Positions 39,814 to 49,649 of a stretch of DNA of 64,000 nt are shown here, piece after piece. The position numbers and the translations under genes were made by a program. This stretch comes from Flavobacterium rhamnosiphilum (GTDB taxonomy: Bacteria > Bacteroidota > Bacteroidia > Flavobacteriales > Flavobacteriaceae). The notes under the pieces were generated by a model, which saw only the letters and a program-made list of their open reading frames with translations, searched no databases and had not been told where the DNA came from. The stretch is taken from positions 496,001-560,000 of the forward strand of contig NZ_SMLG01000001.1 of assembly GCF_004349195.1 (NCBI RefSeq), in the 5' to 3' direction. Each line of letters starts with the position of its first letter. Position 1 is the stretch's first letter.

Positions 39814-40692
39814 ATGACTAAAGAAATTCGTTTAGCAAAACAAAAAAGAAGAAACCAAAAAATTGCTTTTGGTGTATTTCAATTTACGAGCTATACCGTT
39901 GTGGGGCTGTTATTTGTGATACTATCCTTTATAGTAATAAAAGGAATTAGCGTTATCAGTTGGGAGTTTATTTCAGAAATGCCAAAAGAGGGTATGACGC
40001 AAGGCGGGATTTTTCCGGCGATAGTAGGAACGCTTTGCTTGGTTTTTGGAAGTATGATTTTTGCATTCCCTGTGGGTGTTTTGGCAGCTATTTATATGAA
40101 TGAATATGTGAAAGATGGCTGGATGAAAAAAATCATCAAACAAATGACCAATAACCTTGCTGGAGTTCCATCGATAGTTTTTGGACTTTTCGGGATGGCG
40201 TTGTTTGTTAATAAATTAGAATTTGGAGATTCCCTTTTGGCAGGATCATTGACCCTGGGATTATTGGTTTTACCGGTGGTAATCAGAACTACCGAAGAAT
40301 CATTAAAGTCAGTTGATGATACTTTTAGACAAGCCAGTTTAGGGTTGGGAGCCAGTAAATGGCAAACTACCAGCAAAGTAGTTTTCCCTATTGCTTTTCC
40401 AAATATTATTACGGGATTAATTCTCTCTATAGGAAGGGTTTCAGGAGAAACAGCTCCGATTTTATTTACCGTTGCGGCTTATTTTTTACCAAAATTGCCT
40501 ACTTCAATTTTCGATCAGGCTATGGCGTTGCCGTATCATTTATATGTGATTTCAACCAGTGGGACGAATATAGAAGCTTCTCGGGCAATGGCTTATGGAA
40601 CGGCACTTATTTTAATTATAATCGTATTAATTTCTAATTTATTGGCGAATGCACTTCGTAAATATTTTGGAAAAAAAGTAAAAATGAATTAG
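39814..40692 (+). CDS. pstA: Phosphate ABC transporter permease PstA
   Basis: Second permease subunit of the Pst importer, 292 residues (E. coli 296). Six helices are visible, the first at about 25-50. The ATPase-contact loop is [20 protein letters not shown], followed by [15 protein letters not shown], the conserved segment near the translocation path. [15 protein letters not shown] is typical of PstA/PstC. The gene is 3 bp after pstC and 1 bp before pstB, so the three are one operon. Confidence 0.95.
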   Translation: MTKEIRLAKQKRRNQKIAFGVFQFTSYTVVGLLFVILSFIVIKGISVISWEFISEMPKEGMTQGGIFPAIVGTLCLVFGSMIFAFPVGVLAAIYMNEYVKDGWMKKIIKQMTNNLAGVPSIVFGLFGMALFVNKLEFGDSLLAGSLTLGLLVLPVVIRTTEESLKSVDDTFRQASLGLGASKWQTTSKVVFPIAFPNIITGLILSIGRVSGETAPILFTVAAYFLPKLPTSIFDQAMALPYHLYVISTSGTNIEASRAMAYGTALILIIIVLISNLLANALRKYFGKKVKMN

Positions 40693-40693
40693 T

Positions 40694-41446
40694 ATGCACA
40701 AAATAGAATCAAAAAACATCAATTTTTATTACGGAGAAACGCAAGCTTTGCATGACGTTTCGTTGTCAATGAAAGAAAATACCGTTACCGCATTAATTGG
40801 CCCTTCCGGTTGTGGGAAATCGACGTACCTGCGTTTATTGAATAGAATGAATGATTTGATTGACAACACGAAATTGACGGGTACAATTTTGATTGAAGGA
40901 GAAGATATTTATGCAAAAAACACCAATGTAGATGATTTGCGTAAAAATGTTGGTATGGTATTTCAAAAACCTAATCCGTTTCCAAAATCCATTTATGAAA
41001 ATGTCGCGTATGGTTTAAAAGTAAACGGAATTACCGATAAAAAAATAATTGAAGAACGCGTGATTACTTCTATTGAGCAAGTGGCGCTTTGGGGAGAAGT
41101 GAAAGACAAATTGAAGAAGTCGGCTTTTGAACTTTCAGGAGGACAACAACAACGTTTGTGTATTGCACGTGCATTAGCAATTCAGCCTTCTATATTGTTA
41201 ATGGATGAGCCTACTTCGGCTTTGGATCCAATTTCTACCTCCAAAATTGAAGAACTTATTTACGAATTAAAAAATAAATATACAATCGTTATTGTAACAC
41301 ACAATATGCAGCAAGCAGGACGTGTGAGTGATACAACCGCTTTTTTCTATATGGGTGAATTGATTGAATATGATAAAACAAAAACTATATTTACAAAGCC
41401 GTCACAAAAACAAACGGAAGATTATATAACGGGAAGATTTGGATAA
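40694..41446 (+). CDS. pstB: Phosphate ABC transporter ATP-binding protein PstB
   Basis: ATPase of the Pst importer, 250 residues. Walker A is GPSGCGKS (36-43), the Q loop is in [19 protein letters not shown] (a PstB hallmark), the ABC signature is [16 protein letters not shown] near residue 145, and Walker B is [13 protein letters not shown]. The H loop lies in [16 protein letters not shown]. It lies between pstA and phoU in the same direction with a 59-bp gap before phoU. Confidence 0.96.
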   Translation: MHKIESKNINFYYGETQALHDVSLSMKENTVTALIGPSGCGKSTYLRLLNRMNDLIDNTKLTGTILIEGEDIYAKNTNVDDLRKNVGMVFQKPNPFPKSIYENVAYGLKVNGITDKKIIEERVITSIEQVALWGEVKDKLKKSAFELSGGQQQRLCIARALAIQPSILLMDEPTSALDPISTSKIEELIYELKNKYTIVIVTHNMQQAGRVSDTTAFFYMGELIEYDKTKTIFTKPSQKQTEDYITGRFG

Positions 41447-41505
41447 GATTGATTTTGATTTGCATTCAGAATCGTTTAATTTTAAATCTTTTAAATCTTT
41501 AAAAA

Positions 41506-42195
41506 ATGGGGTCACACATAGAAACAGAACTAGGAAAACTTAAGGGCATAATAATAAAAATAGGAAATTTAGCCGAAAGTCAGGTGACTGAGGCTGTCAA
41601 AGCATTACTTTCAGAACCTGTCGCGGAAGGTAAAGAAGTAAAAAAAATAGAAAATAGGATTGATAAATTGGATGTTAAAATTGATGAAATTTGTCAGAGC
41701 GTTTTTGCCTTGCATCAGCCAGTCGCTTCTGATTTACGTTTTATTATGTCAGCCATGCAAATTAGCAATGAGATAGAAAGAATAGGTGATTTAGCCATAA
41801 GCATCATAAAAAAATCTAAAAACATTAAAGATAAACATGACTTAATTGTTAAGTTCAGTATTACTGATATTGCCAGACAAGTTGAGACTATTACAATAAA
41901 AACAAACGAGTGTTTTTTAACTCGTAATGAAAGTACGATTGGTGAGATTTTCATATTGAATAATACCATAAAAAATGAAAGTGATGAAGCCATTCACAAT
42001 ATTATAAATGAAATGAAGTCTAACTCTAAGACCGTAGTTTCAGGAACAAATCTTGTGATTGTTTTAAAACATTTGGAACGTATTTCGGAGCATTGTACAA
42101 ATATTGCAGAGTATGTTTATTTTATGATTAATGCCAAAATTATCAAACACGAAAAATTTGGAGATAAGAAATTTGACACCGATAATCTAGATTAA
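41506..42195 (+). CDS. phoU: Phosphate signalling protein PhoU
   Basis: A cytoplasmic protein of two three-helix PhoU repeats (about 10-110 and 115-215), 229 residues. It carries the metal-site motifs in both halves (SNEIERIGDLAISI and LKHLERISEHCTNIAEYV). PhoU links the Pst transporter to PhoR and prevents Pho activation when phosphate is plentiful. It is the last gene of the pst operon and is followed by a strong hairpin terminator. No separate Pho-type repeats were seen before it. Confidence 0.95.
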   Translation: MGSHIETELGKLKGIIIKIGNLAESQVTEAVKALLSEPVAEGKEVKKIENRIDKLDVKIDEICQSVFALHQPVASDLRFIMSAMQISNEIERIGDLAISIIKKSKNIKDKHDLIVKFSITDIARQVETITIKTNECFLTRNESTIGEIFILNNTIKNESDEAIHNIINEMKSNSKTVVSGTNLVIVLKHLERISEHCTNIAEYVYFMINAKIIKHEKFGDKKFDTDNLD

Positions 42196-42211
42196 TTTTT
42201 TATATTTTTAT

Positions 42212-42262
42212 AAAAGCACACTAATTATATACTTTGAAAGTATGGTAATTAGTGTGCTTTTT
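42212..42262. terminator. Long hairpin terminator after phoU
   Basis: 16-bp perfect stem AAAAGCACACTAATTA / TAATTAGTGTGCTTTT, with an inner TATACTT/AAGTAT pairing. It lies between phoU and the convergent glycosyltransferase gene and can act on both strands. Confidence 0.85.
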
Positions 42263-42332
42263 GATTATGGAAAAAGCCTAAAGCAGGGGTTGTGTATTTG
42301 AAGTGTTTTACAAATTACAGTTGTAATAACTA

Positions 42333-43403
42333 TTAATTTTTTTCAAAAATTTTGAATAATATTTTCCAGTCTAATGTAGTGTCTAACCGAGGCAATCCTT
42401 TATATTCCTCAATTTCTCGAATGTTTTCCATTCTAAAATCATCTTGCGTAGCATAAGGAACCAGACCTTCTTTCTTTAATTTTTTGGCTAAATATTCTTG
42501 TTCATATTGTCCTGGTGTTGGAATAAAAAAAGCTTTTTTTCTCAGTTGGGCTAGATCCATGATTGTAGTGTAACCCGAACGGCAAAGAACCATTTCACTT
42601 TCGTTAAAAGCCTGTTCCAGTTCGGTTGAATTCATGAAGTTGTAATACGTGACATTTCCAATTGCTGTTATTTTTTGTTCCTTTTCGATATTTCCTTCAA
42701 TGAAAATTACATTGCCGTTGTATTTAACGATTTCTTCTTTTAAATGTTTTTCTAACATGCTGCGTTGAGGTTCAGGGCCAGAGAGAATCACCAATAAATC
42801 ATATTTTTTTGGTAACAATTTCTTTTGGAGCCTGCTCAAAGGACCAATATATTTTGTCTTGAGATTTGGATTGTCAATATGGCCTAGTTTGCCTGTCAGA
42901 TTTGAAGTTCCCACAAGATCAGGAACCCAACATTCGGTGTATTTTTTTATAATATATTGATGTATTTTACTGGTTACCCAAGTGGTATTTCCTGTCATCA
43001 CATTCAATTGATGAGTGATAAATACGGAGGGCACATTCTTGCTGAAAACCCCCAATCTGTTATCCGAAATAATTCCGTCTATTGCATATTTTTCAATCCA
43101 ATTTTGAATTATTTTTTTTTCTTCCAAAACGGCTCTAACCATTTTTGGACCATTTTTTATTAATTTCCATTTAAAATTGGCACCATTTTTAGCATATTCA
43201 ATTTGATAGGATGGTAGTTCCAGTGTTTGGATGTTGGGAAACTCTTTTCGCAGTAATTCAAGAGCAATACCATCAGAAGCAATTATTGGGATGTAGTTGT
43301 TATCTTGTAAAGCTCTAATGATTGGAATGCAACGGGTGGCATGGCCTAAACCCCAGTTTAAAGGTGCAATCAAAATAGTTTTAGGGGCGGTTTTTATATC
43401 CAT
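42333..43403 (-). CDS. MurG-like glycosyltransferase (GT-B fold)
   Basis: A 356-residue cytoplasmic protein with two Rossmann domains. The N-terminal loop LIAPLNWGLGHATRCIPII is the glycosyltransferase-28-type acceptor/phosphate loop, and the C-terminal half has the GT28-like nucleotide site (VLCRSGYTTIMDLAQLRKKA, then FIPTPGQYEQEYLAKKL). It is not MurG itself, which is longer in its signature regions and sits in the dcw cluster. I start at the ATG at 43403; a TTG five codons upstream lies in a sequence resembling a -7 box. Sugar and acceptor are unknown. It converges with phoU. Confidence 0.82.
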   Translation of the reverse strand: MDIKTAPKTILIAPLNWGLGHATRCIPIIRALQDNNYIPIIASDGIALELLRKEFPNIQTLELPSYQIEYAKNGANFKWKLIKNGPKMVRAVLEEKKIIQNWIEKYAIDGIISDNRLGVFSKNVPSVFITHQLNVMTGNTTWVTSKIHQYIIKKYTECWVPDLVGTSNLTGKLGHIDNPNLKTKYIGPLSRLQKKLLPKKYDLLVILSGPEPQRSMLEKHLKEEIVKYNGNVIFIEGNIEKEQKITAIGNVTYYNFMNSTELEQAFNESEMVLCRSGYTTIMDLAQLRKKAFFIPTPGQYEQEYLAKKLKKEGLVPYATQDDFRMENIREIEEYKGLPRLDTTLDWKILFKIFEKN

Positions 43404-43552
43404 TTCTAATTGTATCAAATGTTTTTTATAGGTGAAAGATACATAAGTTAAGCCCTTTTTTGTATTTGCAAAATATTACTAAACTATTAAGTTATCCAGT
43501 TATTGAAGACTGTTTCAGATTGTTTTTTTCTTTCTGATGGACTAGAATAAAG

Positions 43553-43584
43553 AAAGGCTATCTTTTTTAGGGATAGCCTTTTTA
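43553..43584 (-). terminator. Terminator of the Lys/Ala-repeat protein gene
   Basis: AAAGGCTATC / GATAGCCTTT stem with a T-rich loop and tail, about 20 bp past the stop at 43604 on the minus strand. Confidence 0.75.
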
Positions 43585-43603
43585 AGATACTTTCTATAAA
43601 AAA

Positions 43604-44140
43604 TTATTCTTGGATATAGGTTTTATTTCCGTTTGAGTTAATGTAATATTTTCCTCCTCGAGGACCAGTATATACTTTTTTGCCATTGTATTCACCTGTT
43701 ATTTTGTCGGCTACTTTAGGTGCTTTTTCATTGGTTTCCCTAATTTTTTTTACTGATTTTGTATTCGCAGCTTTTTCTTTTACTGTTGTTTTAGCCGTCG
43801 CTGCTTTATCTTTTGCAGTTTCCGCTTTATCTTTTGCATTTTTTTTAGACTCAGTTGCTTTCTCTTTAGTTACTGCTGCTTTCTCTTTTGCAGTTTCGGC
43901 TTTATTTTTGACTACTTTATCTTTTGCAGTTTCCGCTTTTTCTTTAGCTGTAGTTGCTTTGTCTTTGGCAGCTTCTGCTTTGTCTTTTGCTGTTTTTTTA
44001 GAAGTAGCAGCTTTTTCTTTTTTGGCTTTAGCCAATTTTTCAGTTTTAGCTTTCGCTGCTTTCTTTTCAGCTGCAGTTTCTTGTGCTTGCAAGTTTACCG
44101 ACAAAATAATTACAAAACATAACAACAGTAATTTTTTCAT
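43604..44140 (-). CDS. Secreted Lys/Ala-rich repeat protein with C-terminal basic-adaptor-like motif
   Basis: A 178-residue protein with a signal peptide (MKKLLLLCFVIILSVNLQAQ). From about residue 20 to 135 it is built of near-identical 7 and 11-residue words (AETAKEKA, AKDKAETAKDKA, ATTAKEKA) forming one long charged helix, like LEA-type or apolipophorin-like proteins. The last 35 residues are different: GKKVYTGPRGGKYYINSNGN followed by KTYI. This matches the small GPRGGxYY basic adaptor motif first noted in chlorella virus proteins. No catalytic residues are seen. The role could be periplasmic stress protection or envelope binding. A long reading frame on the opposite strand is an artefact of the repeats. 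Confidence 0.8.
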   Translation of the reverse strand: MKKLLLLCFVIILSVNLQAQETAAEKKAAKAKTEKLAKAKKEKAATSKKTAKDKAEAAKDKATTAKEKAETAKDKVVKNKAETAKEKAAVTKEKATESKKNAKDKAETAKDKAATAKTTVKEKAANTKSVKKIRETNEKAPKVADKITGEYNGKKVYTGPRGGKYYINSNGNKTYIQE

Positions 44141-44231
44141 AATAGTTTGATTTTAAATTTTATGTAATAAAAATAATAAAAAATAATCATATTTGGAAAG
44201 TCATCCGATGAAATTATTCCAGATTTCAACA

Positions 44232-47200
44232 TTAAAAATAAGCTCTCAATTGAACGTTTCCGGTATGAATGGCTTGGCTTGTTTCACTTTTTCGTCCTTG
44301 ATAATTGAAATTAATGTCTAAAAATTGTGTGATGTTTTTTTGCAAAAGCAATCTCCAAGTCAAGTTCTGCCCAGTTTGTAAACCTTCGAGCATTTGAAAT
44401 CCAACCGAAGAAAATTCATTTCCTTCAAATTTATTTTGGTAAAAAGAAACTTCTCCGTTTAGCGTTATTTTTTTATCACTGGCATAGGAAAAGGAAGTTC
44501 CAAAACGGTTTTGTAGTAATGTTTCGAAAATTCCAATCTGGTTTTCTTTGCTTTGTAATTCATAAAAGAGATCCCAACTGGTGTTTTTAGAGAATAAATA
44601 ACTGATTTTTGGAGCCAATTGATATCCGTTTATTTCATAATTTTTTTCCGGGAAATTCTCTGATTGAATAGTGGTTTGGATTGTTTTGGCAAAAAAACCG
44701 AACAGCCAACTTTTTTGGTACATATGTCCATACTGCAATTGATGCGAACTGTTTGTAGCTTCCTGCGAACCTATCGACAAGAGGTTTTTCATTTTATTCT
44801 GAAGATAAGAATAGGTAATCGAATGGTTTTGCTTTCCTCGATTGTAAAACAAGCTATTCCTCAAGCTGGAATTTAATCCCAGCACATTTTCATTGGAACC
44901 GCTAAACGGATTTAATTCAAAATTATCTCCGTCACTTCTCGTTTTTCGGTCAATTATAAATGCGGTTTGATTGTAGAAATAGGAAAGTAATCTTTTTATT
45001 CCTTTTTCATTTTGCCACTGATTCGGGTTCAATGTCACGGATTGTGAGAATTTATTTTGATGTGTTTTTATATAAATCCGATTGGGTAAAAATACTCTGA
45101 TGAATTTTGCCTGATCGATAAATGGAGCAACTTCAAACTCCTGTAATTCCTGAATTCCATTGCCGTTATAATCATTCCACGTATAAACGCCCTGACCTGC
45201 GGAGACTTCGAGATAGGTAAATTCCTGTTGTGGAATGGTTCCTGAATTCGTTTCATAAACCGTTGTGCTTTGGATTAATTGATTGAAGAAACGATCCGTG
45301 TATACTATTCTCGAATTTAATGAAGGCTCTCTTTTTCTTGTTGCATCCACAAAATCCAAGATTCTGTAATTGGCATAAAGGGACAAATCACTTTTATTAG
45401 TTTGAATTAATTTCGATTTCAGCATCAAAGTCTGGGAGGAATTGACCCGCTGAATCAAGCCATTTTGTAGGCTGTCATTGGTTCTTCTTAAATAGCCCAA
45501 TTCTACAAAAACTTTAGTGCTATCACCACGACCGGTAAAAAAACCATACTCCGTAAATTTTTGGCTTAATGTCGAAAATTGATTGGTTGCTTTGTTTTTT
45601 TCTTGATTGTCTTCTAATCGCAAGCTGGAACCAACCCAGTTTTTATCAAAATGAAAACGCATTTGAGATTGGTTTCTTAAAAATTTAGAAGATAAAACAG
45701 TACCGTCACTTTTTAAGAAACTGCCTTGGTTTTGAAAGGTCCATTTTTTTATTCGAAATAAACCATTTAAAATATGTCTGCTTCCAGAAAAATTTTCGGA
45801 GAAATTCAGTTTTTCAAACTGATACAAAAATAATCCTTTATTGGTGGATTTTGGTTCTGGATTTAAGTCCAATTGCAAACCGGAAACCAATAAACTTTGA
45901 TTTCCAATGGCAGCGGTTCCTAAGTTCCAATCCCTGTCAAATTCTATATTGTACAGTCGTTCCACGGATCTGAAATCTTTTTGTATAAATTGATAATTGG
46001 CAAAAGCATCCATCTGCCATTTTTTTGAAAAAATACGTTGCTTGGCATTTATTTTTCCAGCTAAGCCTTGATTGTTGAAGTCATCAATGGGTGAAAATAA
46101 ATTTTTATCATTGTTGCTGAGACCAATTTCAAAATCAACAGCCGTTTTTTCGCTGGGGTTGTATTTTCCCAAAAAGGTGGCTACTTGAATTTTTGTAGGC
46201 GCAATGAGCTGAATTATCGGTTCATAATTTCCTTGAGGAATACCGTTTATTGGCTCTACATATTCATAAACTCGGGTAATGGTAGCCGAATTTGTTACCA
46301 TATAATTCCCATTATTGGTTCCTACCAAAGTGAATCGGACATTGAATAGTTCCTGTTGCGCATCATTTGAGTATTCGAAAATTTCAACGGCATTAACGAT
46401 CGTTTTTCGATACAGCACTTTGTTTTCGGAGTAGGAATCAGAATAGGCAGAAGGCGCTGTCATTAAATCAGGATTGTCTCCGGAATTGACTAAAATCTGG
46501 GCTTGTTCTTTCGATAAATTTTGTTGTAGCGGTTGGTTTTTCAAGTCGTTTTCCGAATATAAATACCCTCCAAAACTCCATTTTTCATTTTCATGCGTGG
46601 CACCGGCATAGGTTACAAAACGGGTGTAATTCCTGTCGGAATATTGATATTCTATAGCAATCCGCATTTCAGAAGTTATAGTAAAAAGTGGCGTAAATAC
46701 AATTTCACCGGCATTGTAATCTATTGTATAATCATTGTTTTCGCCTCGTTTCAGTAAAATGCCATTTACATAAACCCGCTCTGAACCCGAAACAACCAGT
46801 ACATATAATTCTCCATTTTGTCCTTTTAATTTGTAAGGACCTTGATTGCCTTCTTGTCCCACAAAATTACTTTTGGCATATTGGCCTCGAACTAATGCTG
46901 CTGATGCAAATACATTCGTTTTGTTTTCTTCGGTTCCAAAGTTGAAATTAGTCGCCAGTCCCTGTACTTTTTTATTGAAATTGAGGAATTGGGTTTTCTT
47001 GTTTTCCAGAAAAATATCTCCTGCTCGAATGTTCCATTGGTCACTGAACAATTCCATGAAAACATTGTCAAACTGATCCAGTTTTTGAGAATATCCGCCA
47101 TCCTGCAACGGGATATTACTGTCTTGAATGGAGGCTCTCAAACTTACTTTTTCGGAAATTTTTCCTGTAATTTGTAAATCTAAATTAGAGTTCAAAACCG

Positions 47201-47663
47201 CATTTTGATTGTTTCCTATGGTAATGCCACGGGTAATGCTTCCGGAAGTATTCAAACCATCAAAAGGCATATTTTTCTTTAGGTTTTTCTCTTCAATTTT
47301 ATACAGATTGCCAGTCCCTGCTTCATTACTGACTACTCTGCTGGGATCGTAAATGCGGTATTCTTTGGTTAGTATTTCAGGAAATTTAAGATAGTGTATC
47401 GTAAGCGAATCGGAGTTAAAAGCACTATTTTCCTTTAGAATTAAAGTCCCTTTTTTAAAATCTATTTTAAATAAAGTGCTGTCGATGGGTTTGCCATTGG
47501 CGTCAAGCAGTTTGAAAAAACTGGAATTAATACTTTCTTTTTCAATGTAAATAGTGTCGCGGGAAGGAAGAATTTTTTTGGTTTTGTACAGCGAATTAAT
47601 TTCCTGAGCATGGAGCCCAGAAAAACAGCTTATTACAATCCAAAAAAGTAATTTTTTCAACAT
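44232..47663 (-). CDS. Large outer-membrane beta-barrel protein of unknown function
   Basis: A 1143-residue protein with a signal peptide (ending SGLHAQ). Residues about 130-210 (GSITRGITIGNNQNAVLNSN, then ITGKISEKVSLRASIQDSNI) and the repeated alternating strands after them suggest a large barrel or autotransporter-like surface protein. The C-terminus ends in an aromatic strand (NVQLRAYF). The GSITRGITIGN and SLRASIQDSNIP words recall the N-terminal region of the T9SS translocon protein SprA, but the protein is less than half its length. I cannot assign a function. It is monocistronic on the minus strand, 92 bp upstream of the Lys/Ala-repeat gene. Confidence 0.75.
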   Translation of the reverse strand: MLKKLLFWIVISCFSGLHAQEINSLYKTKKILPSRDTIYIEKESINSSFFKLLDANGKPIDSTLFKIDFKKGTLILKENSAFNSDSLTIHYLKFPEILTKEYRIYDPSRVVSNEAGTGNLYKIEEKNLKKNMPFDGLNTSGSITRGITIGNNQNAVLNSNLDLQITGKISEKVSLRASIQDSNIPLQDGGYSQKLDQFDNVFMELFSDQWNIRAGDIFLENKKTQFLNFNKKVQGLATNFNFGTEENKTNVFASAALVRGQYAKSNFVGQEGNQGPYKLKGQNGELYVLVVSGSERVYVNGILLKRGENNDYTIDYNAGEIVFTPLFTITSEMRIAIEYQYSDRNYTRFVTYAGATHENEKWSFGGYLYSENDLKNQPLQQNLSKEQAQILVNSGDNPDLMTAPSAYSDSYSENKVLYRKTIVNAVEIFEYSNDAQQELFNVRFTLVGTNNGNYMVTNSATITRVYEYVEPINGIPQGNYEPIIQLIAPTKIQVATFLGKYNPSEKTAVDFEIGLSNNDKNLFSPIDDFNNQGLAGKINAKQRIFSKKWQMDAFANYQFIQKDFRSVERLYNIEFDRDWNLGTAAIGNQSLLVSGLQLDLNPEPKSTNKGLFLYQFEKLNFSENFSGSRHILNGLFRIKKWTFQNQGSFLKSDGTVLSSKFLRNQSQMRFHFDKNWVGSSLRLEDNQEKNKATNQFSTLSQKFTEYGFFTGRGDSTKVFVELGYLRRTNDSLQNGLIQRVNSSQTLMLKSKLIQTNKSDLSLYANYRILDFVDATRKREPSLNSRIVYTDRFFNQLIQSTTVYETNSGTIPQQEFTYLEVSAGQGVYTWNDYNGNGIQELQEFEVAPFIDQAKFIRVFLPNRIYIKTHQNKFSQSVTLNPNQWQNEKGIKRLLSYFYNQTAFIIDRKTRSDGDNFELNPFSGSNENVLGLNSSLRNSLFYNRGKQNHSITYSYLQNKMKNLLSIGSQEATNSSHQLQYGHMYQKSWLFGFFAKTIQTTIQSENFPEKNYEINGYQLAPKISYLFSKNTSWDLFYELQSKENQIGIFETLLQNRFGTSFSYASDKKITLNGEVSFYQNKFEGNEFSSVGFQMLEGLQTGQNLTWRLLLQKNITQFLDINFNYQGRKSETSQAIHTGNVQLRAYF

Positions 47664-47798
47664 AAATACTATAACTCGAAAGTATCAAAAGTAGTACTTA
47701 TAATCCGATAATTAGAAAATGCGTCAATCAGAAAATCAGGGAATAGACAAATCGACATATTCTGGTTTAGAGTTCTTGATTTTATGCTTTGGAGCAAC

Positions 47799-47839
47799 AA
47801 AAAATGGGAATCAAAATTAAATTCCGATTCCCATTTTTA
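47799..47839 (-). terminator. Terminator of the aspartate kinase gene
   Basis: AAAAATGGGAATC / GATTCCCATTTTT 13-bp stem, about 20 bp past the stop at 47858 on the minus strand. Confidence 0.85.
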
Positions 47840-47857
47840 ATATTGTTGAAACAGTTT

Positions 47858-49114
47858 TTAAACTTCTTTAGTAATCACTTGCATGGTTTCACGACTGACT
47901 TGTTTCAATAAAACTACTTTGTTTTTCTCAACAGTTTGAGCTGCTGTTTCGTTGAAATGTCGGATAGTATATAAGGTTACATTCTCGTCGTAATCCACTT
48001 TAAATTTTTTAGATAAAATGGCGTTCAGCGCTTTAAAATTGTCAAATTTATCCTCCACACATACAGAGAAACTAATCGCAGAATTCTGGATTAAGTTTAC
48101 TTTTATTTTAAATTGGTGAAACAGAGCAAAAATCTCGCTGATGTTTTCTTCCATGATGAAAGAGAAATCTATTGATGAAAGCGAAATCAAAAGCTGGTTT
48201 CTTTTGACAATAAAACAAGGCAAATACGGTTCTAAGTCAACACCTTTGGAAACACTTGTCCCTTTTAATAATGGGTTTATAAATGATTTTACATACAAAG
48301 GGATTTCCTTTTTTTGTAAAGGTTGCAGCGTTTTTGGATGAATAACCGTTGCACCGTAAAAAGCTAATTCAATGGCTTCACGATACGAAATCTGATTTAA
48401 TAAACTTGCGTTTTCAAAATATCTCGGATCGGCATTCATTACTCCGGGAACATCTTTCCAGATGGTTACGCTTTCGGCATTTAAGCAATACGCAAAAATT
48501 GCAGCAGTATAATCGGAGCCTTCACGACCTAAAGTGGTGGTGAAATTATTCTCATCTGAACCCAAGAAACCTTGTGTGATGTTCAGTATTTTTCGTTTTA
48601 CGTTTTTAGAAATGTTTTTCTGTGTCAATTCCCAGTCTACTTCCGCATCTCTATAATTTGCATCCGTTTTTATGAAATTACGCACATCCAGCCATTGCGT
48701 TTTTATTCCCATGAAATTCATGAAATGACTGAGGATAGTTGTCGAAATTAATTCGCCATAACTTACAATCTGGTCGTAAACAAAATTATAATTGGGAGAT
48801 TTATTATGTGTAAGGAAATATTCTAAATCAGCAAATTGAGTATTTACAGCGGCGAAAACTTCGTTTTTGTCATCTTCAAATAAATCCATCAAAATTTGAT
48901 TGTGGTATTTTTTTACTTCTTGGACTGATGAATTTAACTCAGCCGATTTGTCGAAATAGTTTTTTATGACAATTTCCAGTGCATTCGTCGTTTTTCCCAT
49001 TGCAGAAACCACTAACAATACATCTTCATAACCCACTTTTTGTAAAACGTCATATACGTTTTTAATTCCTGCGGCATCTTTTACAGAAGCTCCTCCAAAT
49101 TTGAATACTCTCAT
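47858..49114 (-). CDS. lysC: Aspartate kinase (monofunctional)
   Basis: Phosphorylates aspartate at the entry of lysine, threonine and methionine synthesis. The 418 residues from the ATG at 49114 begin with the nucleotide motif VFKFGGASVKDA. SAMGKTTNALE, GREGSDYTAAIFAYCL and the IWKDVPGVMNADPR segment complete the kinase domain. The C-terminal 130 residues hold ACT-type regulatory domains (LISLSSIDFSFIMEE, INLIQNSAIS-like segment). Length and the lack of a homoserine dehydrogenase domain show it is the monofunctional form. The open frame extends four codons upstream to a TTG, but ATG is the natural start. The GNAT gene precedes it by 28 bp on the same strand. Confidence 0.93.
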   Translation of the reverse strand: MRVFKFGGASVKDAAGIKNVYDVLQKVGYEDVLLVVSAMGKTTNALEIVIKNYFDKSAELNSSVQEVKKYHNQILMDLFEDDKNEVFAAVNTQFADLEYFLTHNKSPNYNFVYDQIVSYGELISTTILSHFMNFMGIKTQWLDVRNFIKTDANYRDAEVDWELTQKNISKNVKRKILNITQGFLGSDENNFTTTLGREGSDYTAAIFAYCLNAESVTIWKDVPGVMNADPRYFENASLLNQISYREAIELAFYGATVIHPKTLQPLQKKEIPLYVKSFINPLLKGTSVSKGVDLEPYLPCFIVKRNQLLISLSSIDFSFIMEENISEIFALFHQFKIKVNLIQNSAISFSVCVEDKFDNFKALNAILSKKFKVDYDENVTLYTIRHFNETAAQTVEKNKVVLLKQVSRETMQVITKEV

Positions 49115-49142
49115 AGTCTTAAACAAAAATTGTTCTTTTACT

Positions 49143-49649
49143 TTATTTCAATTTATTCTCCACAAAATCGTTGATTCCTGCTTCATCCATTTGTACAACA
49201 TCCCAGTCCCGCAGCACTTTTGCACCTGATTTTTCATAGAATTCTATTGCCGGGGTATTCCAGTCCAGTACATTCCATTCCACTCTTCGAACCTGATCTT
49301 TTTTACCCTGTTTTATAATTTCAGAATATAAAGCATATCCAAGTCCGGTTCCACGCATTTTGTCTTTTACCACTAAATCTTCTAAATGAATTGTTTTTCC
49401 TTTCCAAGTCGAATAGCGGTAATAGTACAATGCGATACCCACAATTTGCTTCGCCTGTTCGCTATCGCTCGGGTCTGACTCAACTTCGGCAACAAAAACA
49501 TGAAATAGAGGGACAGGACCAAAACCATCCCGAATTAAATCGTCAACAGTTACAAGAACAGCATCTGGCTCCTTTTCAAATTCGGCTAATTCTTGGATAA
49601 GACCTAAAACAGCTTGCATATCTTGTGGCTCTCCTCTTCTAATATTCAT
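49143..49649 (-). CDS. GNAT family N-acetyltransferase with short in-frame insert
   Basis: A 168-residue acetyl-CoA-dependent transferase. The acetyl-CoA pyrophosphate loop is in VVKDKMRGTGLGYALYSEII, and VRRVEWNVLDWNTPAIEFYEKSGA is the conserved end of the fold, in the diamine/thialysine acetyltransferase-like subgroup. Substrate unknown. Residues 57-68 (ESDPSDSEQAKQ) break a beta strand pair where relatives have only a short turn. The matching DNA, GCTTCGCCTGTTCGCTATCG and CTCGGGTC, is GC-rich and resembles dispersed flavobacterial repeats. It is the gene before lysC on the minus strand. Confidence 0.88.
   Translation of the reverse strand: MNIRRGEPQDMQAVLGLIQELAEFEKEPDAVLVTVDDLIRDGFGPVPLFHVFVAEVESDPSDSEQAKQIVGIALYYYRYSTWKGKTIHLEDLVVKDKMRGTGLGYALYSEIIKQGKKDQVRRVEWNVLDWNTPAIEFYEKSGAKVLRDWDVVQMDEAGINDFVENKLK

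Noticed and set aside
43680..44150. Open reading frame of about 156 codons on the plus strand with Ala/Val/Phe-rich sequence
   Set aside because: It is the antisense of the Lys/Ala-repeat gene; the repetitive codons keep the opposite strand open by chance. The minus-strand product has a signal peptide and a structured tail.
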